DNA from: Trichostrongylus colubriformis
Lineage: Eukaryota; Nematoda; Chromadorea; Rhabditida; Trichostrongylidae
Assembly (NCBI GenBank): GCA_963978905.1
Contig: OZ022260.1
Coordinates: 20,200,334 to 20,264,333 of the forward strand
Direction: 5' to 3'
Length of the DNA stretch: 64,000 nucleotides
Part shown: positions 47,661 to 59,339 of the stretch, one piece after another
Position numbering within the stretch: position 1 is the stretch's first letter
Layout: each line of letters starts with the position of its first letter
Program-made: the position numbers and the translations under genes
Notes under the pieces: generated by a model
Told to the model about the DNA's origin: nothing
The model's database searches: none
What the model saw: only the letters and a program-made list of their open reading frames with translations

Positions 47661-50600
47661 TAATTGGCGACATGCATGCGCTAACAAATTTGTTTCTCAC
47701 GCTATAAGTGTTTGAAAAGTAAAAGCGAGCTTTCTGGCATTCATGCATACAACCGTTTTTTATGAAACCAATTTCATTCAATGCTGATCTTATTTTCAAT
47801 AATTTTCATAAGGGTACTTCACGCAACAATCGGATAGACGTCCTACCTTACTGGGATAGTTCGGGCAACGTCCGAGTTGCATCCTTTTTCCTTCGCCATG
47901 GCGCGTCCTCACGCTCACTTTAATCCACTCCGACCGCACCTGGCGTAGTGCGCAACATTTTTTAGCGTGGCGTTTTCTGGCAAGGCTTTTAGGCCTTTTT
48001 TGGCAAAGAAGCTTGCGAATCGTGGCGATAATACGGAAATTTCAATGATTAAAGCAGAGGTAAGGAGAAACCGGTGATATCGCGGGGCTTTGCGTTATAC
48101 CATCGAGAAACGAGGCCACCGTGTTGTACGAAGACGCTGATTGGGAGGCCTATTTTTGCCTTTTTTGTGGTTCTGCTTAATTTCCCTCCACTGATGAGAA
48201 AAGCAGGACCCATACTTTTTGCAGTGTGGTGAAAACCGTCGCAAGGTGTGCCTTCGATCAAATACCATATGAAAGATTGTTAATTTAATAGTTTGAAAGC
48301 GGACGATGAGCGGAAAGATGCGTTTCAACCGCGCCTCTCAGGAAGTGTGACTAAATTGCCCCTCTGATAGGGTGATACCAATGACGACCGAAATGTCACC
48401 TGTTTATTAGCGAATACGACTTCGTTTACCAATTGTGATTGGAAGATCAAACTGCGTTATTCACTCAAACGGAATGGCACCATCACCATTCTGCGGAGAC
48501 CTGTGCAAAAATTTTCACAGCTCTAGAGTATGTAAAGGGAGTAGATACACTGGAGATTACCAGGGTTCATGTATTTTCGGTGACCCTTAACGATTCTATA
48601 TGACCACAAAGGCTTCGGCTATGGATAGAACAGATCAGCCCAGTTCAGAGTTGAATCGGATCACGAGCTCGGGTCCGGCTTCGAGTTGCTTGCTGAAGTA
48701 TATAGCTCATGACTCACGGCCGTCCTGAACGCTTGCAACTGCTGTTAAACGTGCGAAACAGTCTTATGAAACCAATGCTGGTTGGTTTTATGGCTCGGCT
48801 GGTTGATATATCAGGTTGTAGAAACATTTTGCAACATTTTTTTTTGACTTTCACGTCAACTTTTGCACCAGAAATCAGATCTTAATTTTCAATAATTCAG
48901 TCTGCCATTTATACAGGTTTACGTTCACATATGGAGATTTAGGTAATACTTGCGATGTCGATAATTTTAAAAATCAGATCAAAACTGAGAAAAGAATTTT
49001 CAATCGGGGAGGAAAACAAAATGAAAAGTAAATTTGAAGTCAACCCAGCGTGAAATTATTTTCACGATTCTCTTGGTAGCATTTGAGCTTCGGTGGTACT
49101 AGTGACGAAAGAGCAGCCCATCTCGAAAAATCGTCATTTTTTATCGCAGGGATAGGATTTACTGAATGAACTTTTCTATACTACTAGATCTTTGAGTAAC
49201 TCACCCACAAAAGGCTCTTAAAACATTCAGACAATTTTTTCAAAAATGTGCACGAATTATCCTATTGCCTAATATTTCGCTTTTAGCCAATTCCTAAGTA
49301 TCTCCTATGTTGACATGCTCTCGATTTCTTAAGAGGCTTAGAGGCTTACCACCGGTTTGCCGTTTTCTTCCCGCAATTTTACATCTCTCATCTGTGGATT
49401 TGAGATTTCCGCAACCACATACCCCGTATCAATGACTACTGAAGCTACTTAACAATCAAATGTGGGGCAGGCATTCCTGCTGCCAGGAATTACATTTGAT
49501 TATGCAATTTGTTATGCGAATTAGTAATTACGGAAGCATACATGTGCCATGCATTGCTTGTCTTTTTTTTTAAAAAGACAATGCGTGACGCTCCTTAATT
49601 CTTTTATATAAAGATACCCTTCGCGTAACTACTACAATTGATGACCACCACTAATCTGATGAGGGTAACCTTTAGACAAGAACAGTTGAAATATGTGGTA
49701 TCGCAGAAAATCACGTCTGAATTGAGAGAAAGAGTGTGGCGGCTCATTGGATGATGATGGCTTTAACGGTTGACGACTGTATGACACGATGTTGTGTCCC
49801 ATCTTCTCTTACACCTTCAATGTAAACTTTTCAAAGTTATATAATGTATCTGACAACCTATACACTGTTCTCAAAAGTGTAGTCCATGAAACTAGTTCCT
49901 AGTTGTTAAGTTATATTCAAATATATAGGTGAATCATTGGCGATGAGTGCACTTTTGGGACTCTCGTTGGAAGCAATCGCTGCAAAAGTAATGCTAAACT
50001 TTACTATTATTGAACTAAAGAAAATGCTTGAACTTGTAACCATTTATTTTTATTTTTGCGCTAAATAGCATTATAATTTTTAAATACATAAGTCATGCTA
50101 GGAAAGAATAGGTTCTAATAACCATGTGATGTCACACCTCAGCGCAGTCACCGTCTATATATCTCGCGATCATTGTTGTGCTAGATCTTGAAAACAACAA
50201 ATAAAAAGTTTTTTCCAAGAAGAATGCTTCTTTAAAGCCTTGTGGCACTATGCTGCGAGTGTGAGAAAAAAGCGCTCGGTCTCACGCGTCGGAAAAGTGT
50301 GAACGGCGCGGTCACCAACGTGTTGAGTATCCATTTCTAGAATAAACTAGAAGTTTTGTATGGCTGTTTGTCTGTCTGTCTATCTGTTTGCTTGTCCGTC
50401 TGTCTGTTTGTCACGTAATTCCTTCTCACGTAGATTGCAACATGGTCCATTCCTGTACTCAACCAGAAGTTAAGTATGTTTGTTTAATTGCCTGTCTATC
50501 TACCCGTAAGTCTGTATTTCTGTGTCGCATTTAAGGCCTTATCTTTACTTTTGAAGCATAGAAAAACACTAAACACGCAATCAGTGAATTATTTTTGAAT

Positions 50601-50815
50601 ACGGACCACCTATTTCAATTACTGTTGAGAGATGCTGGTATTTGAACGCGGTTGGCGTACAGCTCAGTGTTTTCTTATCGCGATCAAAAATTCGAGGACA
50701 CATGGCCGGAACTCGGATGCTGCGCAGGCAGGCATGATCTCGCCTTTCATTCTTATATCATAAGAATCACGAAAGCGACTTCTTTTCACGTCGCTTCACA
50801 TACTGCTATGAAAAG
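47661..50815. other. Intergenic, no gene recognised
   Basis: The minus frames 48049-48328 are open in two phases (GTPCDGFHHTAKSMG.., typical of a repeat) without splice borders. A TGTCTGTCTATCTG-type simple repeat lies at 50365-50410. The rest is AT-rich. Confidence 0.35.
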
Positions 50816-50817
50816 AC

Positions 50818-51122
50818 TATGCAACACCACTTATGTTACGTTTTTGGAAGTATGAAGTCTCCCATCCTATCATCTCCCTGCCGTATTCGGCACGAGACCT
50901 TGGTACTTTTGCAAGAGCACGGGATTCTAATGCACATGGAACCTGTTTGTTTGTGATTGTGGTAACAAATATCATAGGCCGAAGTGAAAAATAAAAAAAA
51001 AAACTCACGAAAGTATCAGATTCCAACTTCTCTCTTCGTAAAACATCGGCATTGATGTTAATTACAATTTTGTCTGCTATGCCAACGAGGTTGTTAGGTG
51101 AAACATTTATTGGCGGCCTCAC
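50818..51122 (-). CDS. Two candidate exons of an unidentified protein
   Basis: The upstream piece (about 51009-51122) reads RPPINVSPNNLVGIADKI, then INADVLRREKLESDTF, and ends at a GTGAGT donor. After a ~65 bp intron with an ACAAACAG acceptor, the second piece (to 50818) reads VPCALESRALAKVPRSR, then EYGREMIGWETSYFQKRN, and soon reaches a stop. The phase is kept across the intron. No start codon was seen and the family is not recognised. A related sequence (DNLVCIAEKDAIHE) occurs on the plus strand at 51719-51765, on the other side of the 51163 foldback. Confidence 0.35.
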
Positions 51123-51162
51123 GTTTTGACCAGATCCTCAAAGGCATAAACGTGGCTCAAGA

Positions 51163-51636
51163 TTTAAAGGCACACCACGCAATAATCACATTAAGGCTTT
51201 ATTTTCTTGGGGCAAATAACTCTTTTGATAACTGCTCATGCTGCATCTTTATTGCGACTACATAGTGCACTCTCACGGTGTTGTGCCTACTTGGACATAA
51301 CCGAGCCACGCCCACCCAACCTTATCACATCTGGCCTTAGACGTGCAAACTCCAACGTGACGCTCACGTAGAGAAGAAAACTTGTGATAAGAAATATAAT
51401 CTGATGAAGCAGCCAATTCGATGATGAGAAAGCAGCTTCCACATTGGAAATTATTTGTCTAGGGCCAGCTGCGATTTGATTGTGTGGGCGTGATTCGGTT
51501 GTGTTCAAGCTGGCACAGCACCGTGAGAGTGTACCGTGCAGCCGCAACAAGGATTCAGTCCGAGCGGCTATCCAAGGGACTACATGGCCCAAGAAAATGA
51601 ACCATCGAATTGATTAACGCGTGGTGTGCCTTTAAG
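51163..51636. mobile_element. ~470 bp foldback element, palindromic through most of its length
   Basis: The ends TTTAAAGGCACACCACGC and GCGTGGTGTGCCTTTAAGG are inverted. Inner pairs follow in mirrored order: GGCTTTATTTTCTTGGGG with GGCCCAAGAAAATGAACC, CACTCTCACGGTG with CACCGTGAGAGTG, and CCGAGCCACGCCCACCC with GGGCGTGATTCGG. The arms are therefore about 200 bp each, with a short loop near 51390. There is no transposase. Confidence 0.85.
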
Positions 51637-51899
51637 GTCTCATCCACCACACCACCAAACCCTTATCCCTCTAACGGTTCTGACGGAACATCAAGGGAAT
51701 CGCCGAAAAAAAGGACCACATGACAACCTCGTCTGCATAGCAGAGAAAGATGCAATTCACGAAAGTATTTCTTCACTTAACAGATGCGATACGGTGACAG
51801 CTCGTACTACGCTCGCTGTCACTGATTCAAGCGAGACTGTTCTTCATCCGTACGGATTCAGGCGATTTCTACATTGGATGGCCCGAACATTGAATTGAC

Positions 51900-54599
51900 C
51901 CCTTGACATTCATCTGTCAGAATAATGCTAAATAGAAGCAAAATGCTTGGTTAGTTCGAAAAATGATGGGTCATACAAAATGTCTACCATTTCTTTCATT
52001 GTTGTCGTTTGATAGCACGAATCAAGATGAGGTAGGGGAGTTCGGGGTGACTGAGTTGGAAAAAGGTATCATATCATTGGAAGAAGTTGGTGGAGAGGTC
52101 CCTTGGGACATATTCGCTTTGGGAGGAGAGTAAGTGCTCTCTAAAAAGGTCATCGGTCGACAAGAATGCTTTGTATTAGGTCACTAGAAAGTAGTATTAT
52201 TCATTCAACTTATCAACCCACTCATCCCTCTTCCCCCCCCCCCAAATTTTTCAGAAGCCACAGACCGACAACGTCATAGGTCATGGAAGGGCAGGGGATC
52301 GTACCGGATTTTTCAAAATTTTTTTTAACGTAAGGCTTGATCCTGGTTGATAGTGAGCCCCTAGCTCTCTTCTAACGGTAAAGTCCTCCGTTTCCTTGCT
52401 TTCAGTGAATCTTGTGCACAGCGCAATTCAACAGTCGATGAATCGCCAATGATATTATCATTTTTTTCGACTGCCTACTGCCACGCTGTGGCTGGAAGCT
52501 GGCGTGCTCGTAATGACTTACGGTGCTTATTAGCATGGACGACTGAAAGCGTCTCGGGGACTAAGTGAGTTGTGGATGGGATAAGACATGTGATTAGTGC
52601 AGCGAGGCATGTGTGGCAACAGCAGAGACACCCCAGAGATAGTCAGCCAGCGAGGTGCTTTACTCTCCAGCGCGACTCTTTCAATTACGCATATTGACTG
52701 ACTTATGAGTACGGAAGCAGGTGAATTAATGCGGAGCAACTCTTCTGTTTTCTCAGCGCTCTGCAATTCTGTCCCCCTTCAGAACGGTGCTCCCCATTCA
52801 CACGACTACTGCAGGCGGTGTCACTTTATTGATTATTCTATACAATGGAACCGTCTCGAACTAATTTCCATTTATACATATGTACTTCTTTTTATTAAAG
52901 TTCAGTTTCCACACATATATGTTTCCCTTTCAGATGCCATACAGAATTATAAGACTCTGTGAGAGAGGAGGAGCTCAGAAATTCCGTGGTAGTCTTATAC
53001 ATTATACGTATGGAAGTCAGATGGGGATGGTGTCATAATGCTTCAAAACACGGCCCAGTTCCTTGAATAGTGATGATTTAACGTCGATATCTTCGAAAAC
53101 AATGATAGGGGTTATGTGAGTAATGAGAATTCCGACGTGAATAGCCCAAGTGAAAGCACGGGCTTCATGAAAGCTTTTTGTGGCAAAATTCTCAGTTAAA
53201 GTAGTGGTCCAAAGCTTGGAAAATGGCGTTGTTTCTTCAACTAAGGAGGTCGTATTGTTGTTGTCAGTGGCTTACAGGATTCTACCATTTACTTGCTAGT
53301 GATTCTCATTAGCCCTTATCATTCGTTATCAGATCGGATCATTCACCTTTCTAGTCCTTTTAACTCCCTTGTCGTCGTTTCAGCTGCCACCTGTATTAAA
53401 GTGACTTGCCTTTTTGAGCGTGGCCCGCTCCTTTCGATCAGCGGTGAGAAGGAGGTTTTGATCCCGACCTTCTAAGCGTTTTATTCTGATTTTTCTTCAC
53501 TTTCGTTCTACTGATCACCTCAATTTTCATATCCAGAAAACAAATAATATTCTCCTTCTACCGGCTCTAATGATAAAGTGTCCTTACCCGTGGTAAGCAT
53601 TCTTCTTAGGGAGACAAGCCTCAATTATACTAGATGTGGTGACTGAAAAACAAAGCATACCACACCATTGCACATTTTGGAGTGCGCCATGCATCGAACT
53701 TTTACACAGAGACACGATCTCGCTTGGATGCGATCTGTCCTCTGTAATACGTTAAACGCCAACGGGTAAACAACAAGTCGTCCTGTTCCTTAATTTTTGA
53801 GGTAATAGCAAGGTCTAAAACAGGAACTAAGGGATTATTATGCTCCTTCGTCAACAATTATCGCATTCGGTAGTGGAGACACTCAAGTTGCGAGTTTACT
53901 AGAAATGGCAGCAGAAAATGCCTCCGTAAATGGCGTGATTTTTGTTAAAAGAGAGCCACGGGCTCTAGGTGATCGCGTTTGATGCAACATAAGGTGAATA
54001 TTGCGTCCTGAGAACCGTAACAGCCCTGTTTGACCTGCCGCCTAGTTGTTCCCTAGATCGTCCTTCATATGGGCCCGTTATCTAATGTGCATGACCGCCA
54101 CACAACACAGATATGGGTGCCCTCGATCGATGCCTTAAACGGCCAAAAATTTTCTACCGTATCGAAGTTCCGTGGAAAGCGTGTACCCTACTTTTCAAAT
54201 TGTAGCACTTTACTTCTTTTTTTCGTTACTTTCGCATTCGTCACTTTCTTTAGGATCCAATCACATGATACCTGGTGCTTTCTCTTACTGGTGAACGGTG
54301 ATAAACGAGGCACTGCTTTCATTGTTCCTCCAGTGTTTAGTATATGATCTCACTGAGAATTTTCGATAAAAACCTAATGCTGGATGTAGAAGCTTTATGA
54401 TCATCATGATCATGAGCTTAATGACCAGTCAAATATATTTTATGTGAGGCGCAATAGCCTATTGGCTAGCAGTAATGTGTCAGATCTATCGATGTGGTGT
54501 TGACAGCTTAATCTGTGGTTTATATCCGTAAATCAACTCCTCTCAAATTTTGCAGTCATCACCAGCCATTTCGGGCTTGAACCGGCTAACCACTCTGAA
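51900..54599. other. Intergenic, no gene recognised
   Basis: A C tract lies at about 52232-52243. Frames such as 52530-52766 (minus), 53293-53475 (plus) and 54069-54347 (plus) have no known motif. The last few hundred bases are the probable promoter of the gene starting at 54600. Confidence 0.35.
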
Positions 54600-55112
54600 A
54601 TGAAACCTCATCATTTATTTGTGATTCGAATCTTGCTCTTTTATGCTCTTTTGATTCTCTGCTTTTCTCTCATTTTCTTTTGGAGTAGGGGTACCGAACC
54701 TTCAGACTTTTCAGATATTCCGGAATGTCTGAAGAGAAGCAGTGGGGAATATTGGAACTACAGCAGTCTTACAAGTAGATGTGGCCAGGAGCTGTTGGGT
54801 GTGTCCTTTCTTCTTCTATTCATTTGTTAATCTCTTTCAGCAACACGGAACCGCTCGATTCCACCGACTGGAGGACCAGTCATTGGGGACAACTCAAGTG
54901 TAGAAAGTGAAAAAGAGAGAAAGAATGAACGAATAAAGCCCATGGCGCTTACATTGCTAACAGTCACACCATCCAAGGGAGTGGGCACGATATCATGGTT
55001 AACAAGCGAGGGGAATATGTCTGAAGACACTGGGAGAGCAATTTTGGCCTACGGTACTCGTTTGCAATTCGGCAATTACACATTCGACGCTTTGCCAAGT
55101 CGTCGAGTGTGA
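54600..55112 (+). CDS. Novel two-exon signal-anchored glycoprotein (156 aa), unknown function
   Basis: Exon 1 (54600-54798) and exon 2 (54841-55112) join through a 42 bp intron (GTGTGT..TTTCAG) in phase 1. The reading frame then stays open for 90 codons to TGA, whereas the alternative donor phase stops after 20. The N-terminus MKPHHLFVIRILLFYALLI and the following LCFSLIFFW form a strong hydrophobic helix with positive charges before it, so it is either a signal anchor (type II) or a long signal peptide. The rest is hydrophilic, with two Cys in exon 1 (PECLKR, SRCGQE) and N-glycosylation sequons NYS, NSS, NMS and NYT. An acidic/basic stretch (VESEKERKNERIK) lies in the middle. I recognise no family. 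The last ~25 codons resemble the dispersed repeat of 19113 and may be exonised repeat sequence. Confidence 0.5.
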
Positions 55113-55237
55113 ACTCGTTAGATATTTTCTATCATAAACGTATTATTCAGTACTGATTTTGATATTTTTGATAGCTGTGATCGCAGCCCGTGATGCGAAA
55201 ATTACTACAAGGATGCTCAGTTATGTGTAAAAGCTTC

Positions 55238-55310
55238 GGTGTCGAACGGGACTCGAACCCGCACTCCATGCTTTCCGGGCATATGTGCTAATCCATTACA
55301 CTACCGACAC
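55238..55310 (-). tRNA. tRNA-like gene, 73 nt, anticodon GGA but without U33
   Basis: The fold is canonical: acceptor GTGTCGG/TCGACAC (7 bp, one G-U), TA, D arm GTGT..GCAC, anticodon arm TATGC/GCATG around the loop CCGGAAA, a 4 nt variable loop, and T arm GCGGG-TTCGAGT-CCCGT. The B box GGTTCGAGTCC is perfect and the A box TAGTGTAATGG is good. A TTTT terminator follows four bases after the discriminator. The anticodon would be GGA (Ser), yet position 33 is C and the long variable arm of tRNA-Ser is missing. It is either a decayed tRNA or a tRNA-derived element. It lies in the left arm and spacer of the inverted repeat. Confidence 0.7.
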
Positions 55311-55330
55311 CCCTTTCAACTTAACTCAGC

Positions 55331-55388
55331 TTCTAACATATGCCCGGAAAGCATGGAGAGCGGGTTCGAGTCCCGTCCGATACCGAAA
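55331..55388 (+). pseudogene. Inverted 3' half of the same tRNA
   Basis: The plus strand carries the anticodon arm (TATGCCCGGAAAGCATG), the T arm (GCGGGTTCGAGTCCCG) and an acceptor 3' strand (TCCGATACC), followed by TTTT. The A box and 5' half are absent, so it cannot be transcribed as a tRNA. It shares the unusual C33 with the full copy. Confidence 0.8.
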
Positions 55389-55429
55389 CTTTTGCCCATA
55401 ACTCGGCATCCTTGTAGTATTATTTGGTA

Positions 55430-57434
55430 TTCCTTCGCTTACCCTCCCCTCCACTGTTTACACCTGAATGTTTCTGTTTATTGTTTCACTTGTTTGACTG
55501 AATTATAAATGAAATCAACTCCCACGTCTCTGCTCGCGGCAAGCAGGCAGCCCGCCCACTGAAGCGGTTGGTTTGAGGTGATCGCAATAGCAGCCCAAGG
55601 GCACGTTTTTCAACGCGAGTTTCATTACACGTTATTTTTTCTGAGCCCAAATGTTCGTTCGCAGGAGATAGTGTTCGCAAACGAGCTCCTTTGGGGTGCC
55701 TCTAGCGAAGAGCAATGACCTAAGCAGGATTATGTTTAGAGGTAGCACTTAATCAGCAATGTGTGGCACGTTTCACTATGATGGACCCGCTCGAAGATGA
55801 GTCTTGATCAACCGCCTTCCTTCAGCACTTTTGCACCAAGTTGTCGCGTCGTGTGTCGCGTATGGCTGTCTTATATCATAGATCCGCGCGCCTGCGACCA
55901 ATAAGGTAACGATGCTCCACGTAGGATGCATCTGCTCCGAAATAAAGGAGTTTATTGTATGGGTTCTAGTAATTTCACTCCGCTTATCTGCACAATTACA
56001 CTTTTCAGCACCTCTGTTTTCACTTTCGTCCGTAAGGGGCATTCAAATTATCATGTCTGCTTTCCTGACACCGTGAGCAACTTTTGGTAATTTCTTTTTC
56101 TTTGAAATTTTAAGCCACTCAAAAAAATTGAGCCTCTTTCCTGTGTCGCAACCACCCCTTTTTGAAATGCCTCCGAAAAAAGCATTCTGGAATGATCTCT
56201 TCACTTAAGTAGGAAGGAGGAGTCAAGCTGAGTCTTCAGTGTGAATCACGCTTCATTTCATCCCTGACATCTGTGCTTTTAGTATGATTGCCTATTCACG
56301 CTCTGTGGGATTATTGGCTGTCAAGAGATGCGAACTGTGACCACCTTGCATAAACTCACGGATACCTTGACAGTTTGTGAAAATTTCTTGATATTTTCGC
56401 CGAGATCTTTCAGTGGCTGAGCAGTTATTACCTCTTCGTGCATGTTTTGGGTCACGAAGGGCACTCGTTTGTTAGTGGTAGTCTCGATGCAATTTTTTGT
56501 TCAATCAAGTGAAGTAATTTGATTTTCACCGTGGTTCGCGCAGCGTCTCCGCATTGTACTTCACTTATAAATGAAACAAAAACGACTTCTTAATTCCAAA
56601 TTTACACCCGCTACAATTCTTCACCAGGTTTTCTTGACTCTTTGAAATATCATGTGTTTTTTACTGAGCAGTTTGGGAGGTGCTCGATTTTATCGATATG
56701 AAGAATGAGATTAGCAGAACTCCGCATAGAAGTAGAGCTCAGTTCTAAAACGAAGCCACCCAGTAAGAGGAGTGAGAGTTTTGAAATCAGTTTTTGCCAC
56801 ACGCCCTTATGAATGGCACCGGCCAATGCCGTCTTTTCATCTTACTCAAGCCTTCAGTACCCTGTTGCTCTTAGCCTTATATGGAGCGGAAACAAAGTAT
56901 TTCCGCTCGCTATTCGTCACGGAAAGCTGAAGGGAAAGCGTATCATCCCTGCGGCTTTCCGACATTTTCCCCTTTCCGTGAAGTTTCCAAATTTTGGTAG
57001 CCTTTCTTTCCTGCAAACAGAAATGGCAGGCTCCTTATGATGGACCAACATTATGATACCCGTCTAACAGGCATTTGTTTACAACAGTGATGTACTTTTA
57101 ATTAACCAATAGAATGATTCGCGAGTTTCCCATGGTACTCTCACCAGATTGGAAACTGAGCTTCCCCCGTTTTGTTGGTTTTTCACAAAGAGATTTTTCG
57201 TCAGTCTAATAGTAGTTAATCATTCGAATAGGTTCGCCTGTTTACGAGAACAAAGTGACTACTCTCCAACAAAATTTTGTACAGTACTCTGAAGATTCGG
57301 GCAATTGTGCGGTGCAGAGCATGTCTTCTACAGTCACTTTCTGCTAAGAGTTAACAGCTGTCACAGCTTTACGTAAATTTCGTCGTTAAATGAGAGGGCA
57401 CATGGGTGCAATGACAGTTGAAAAGCCTGATGTT
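55430..57434. other. Intergenic, no gene recognised
   Basis: The short frames (55486-55680 minus, 55776-56042 minus, 56813-57040 plus) lack motifs and splice borders. I see no strong repeats or RNA genes. Confidence 0.35.
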
Positions 57435-57863
57435 AAAGGAAGCGTGCACGGAAAAATGAGTCTCAGTTACCTATATATTTATATTGTACCTGCTTGCATG
57501 AGAGCCGCATGCAAAGTTTGACTCGAAAGAGTGAGAAGCCGCCAATATACAGCTCCTCGGAGTGGCGGTCAGGGCGGGGGGGGAATCTTAATAAGGATCC
57601 CTTCACGTCGTTCGTCGCAGTTGGAGACAGCGAAGGAGACTGTTTACGTCTCTCTGTGTTCCAACTATGATTCTCCGACAGCGGCGCACGACGATGCGGG
57701 CACTACTCTTAGGCCCCGCCACCGTGGCCGCCACATTGAGAATCTGTATCCCGAATTCTCACTTTCTTTCGTGAAACTTTGCATGCGGCCCTTATTGGAC
57801 AAATGTATCTTAGACATACATATAGGTGAATGAAACATTCATTTATCCGTCCATGATTCCTCT
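57435..57863. mobile_element. MITE with ~95 bp terminal inverted repeats, copy C
   Basis: The left end AAAGGAAGCGTGCACGGAAA continues with TACCTATATATTTATATTG and GAGCCGCATGCAAAGTTTGA. The right end is its inverse: GAAACTTTGCATGCGGCCC, then ACATATAGGTGAATG and TCCGTCCATGATTCCTCT. The interior includes a G9 run near 57577. The open frame 57531-57833 is inside the element and is not a gene. Confidence 0.8.
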
Positions 57864-57869
57864 AAGCAC

Positions 57870-59120
57870 AAAGCAAGATTTCATCTCAAAGCAATCATGA
57901 TCTTCAGTTATATGGGGGTCGAGTGCAACGGGAGACGGTAGAGACTACTGGGACATTGAAAAACCTTTCATGGTTTAGCTTCACTGAATGTGAGGTAAGC
58001 CAGCTAGGAACACCCATTAGTCAGAGGTAAGCCATCCTGACAGTCGTCCTCAGTTTGCAGAGCTCCACAGGTTTCTGAAAACTCCACTGAGCGGTCTAAT
58101 AGAACTCATAGCAATCTTAAACTTTGTGCTAACAGCTAACCTATCATCTTGTCCGCTTGCTTTTATCCGAGTGAAAGGGATTATTCCTAGTAACGGTGGA
58201 CACTGAAAACAGGATCCACAACAGGATAGAGTATATGCATCGTTAATCTTTTTTTTAATATTTACTGGAGTGCTTGTGTTCACTTTTTTCTTGGAAGTTG
58301 CTTTTCGAACTATACTTTTCTCGTCTTAAGTATCTGTCCTCCCAATCATCATGGAGGCATCTCTATCGGCTTGCCACTTCGATTTTTCCGTAGGCAGCTA
58401 ACAAAATACTGGCTAATTTTTGAAAAGCTGATTCATGGCCTTAATCTACCTGTCATCGTTCTCCTGGTATCCTTTAGTTATCAAAAAACGCTGCTCCCCT
58501 TAACATGATAAGGCATACGTGATAAGAAGAACAGGGCCTCATCATTCCTATTAAGCGTTTGGCGACTCCATATGTCAATCACATGCCTGAATAGTTGGAG
58601 ATAAACTGAAGATTAACTTCAAATCAGCAATGGTGATTGACCACCACCGCGATGAAACTGCTTTTTCAATACTTACTGCACTTCTGAACGCTTCACGGAT
58701 GTTTATATATACGTCCCCAAAATGAAATTGACGTAGCCAAATTCCTTTTACCTTTTACTTTTCCATAGGGAGCGGGGAGGGGAGCGTCAGTCCAAATTAT
58801 AATGCAAGGTCCCAGGTACTTTTCCATTCCAACACTCATTCACCTTACTTATTCCATCTGCTGTCTCCTGAATTCTTTAGTTTTATGTCCCGATGTTTAC
58901 ATGGTTTGCATCCATCACCTCATACGCCCAGCATTTGCACTACATTCCGCGCGGTCCTCGCTTTTTTCTAAACCTATTACCAACATCAACTCCTAACGCT
59001 TCTTTTTTTTTGCGCTTAAATGATTGGTGTCTATACTTCGATGCAGATGCATTGTCGAGTGGAAATTATATCTTGCTCTCTACTCCGAGTGGATCTTACT
59101 CAAATCAATCATAGTTCATG
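57870..59120. other. Intergenic, no gene recognised
   Basis: The frames 58050-58283 (minus) and 58802-58996 (plus) are unremarkable. I see no inverted repeats, RNA genes or exon-like motifs. Confidence 0.35.
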
Positions 59121-59299
59121 TAAGGCCGAGTTCATACTTTGCGCTCACAGGGAGTGGCTACGTTCACAGACAGCGAGGCAGAGTAGCACGGGGGAGGGGC
59201 AGAGACGACGCAGGTGACGAGACAAGGTGGTACGGGCGGAAACGCTGAAACAGACAGCCACGCCCTGTCGTAGATACCTTAACGTATGATTGCGGCCTG
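59121..59299. repeat. MITE with GGCCG..TTCATAC ends, second copy
   Basis: It starts AAGGCCGAGTTCATACTTTG and ends CGTATGATTGCGGCCTGA, an inverted match with a GC-rich interior. The ends are shared with 12758-12889 and 59802-59924. Confidence 0.6.
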
Positions 59300-59339
59300 A
59301 ATGAGGCCATTTTGCTTTCGACGTTTGTAGCAAGTACCG

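Larger units (their letters stand above)
55203..55419. repeat. Inverted repeat with tRNA sequence in both arms
   Basis: The arms of about 83 bp (55203-55285 and 55336-55419) are inverted copies. Reading inward they contain TACTACAAGGATGC, AGTTATG, a short T/A segment, and then the 3' half of the tRNA from the T arm to the anticodon stem. The spacer is about 50 bp. The arms differ at roughly 10% of positions. Confidence 0.9.
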
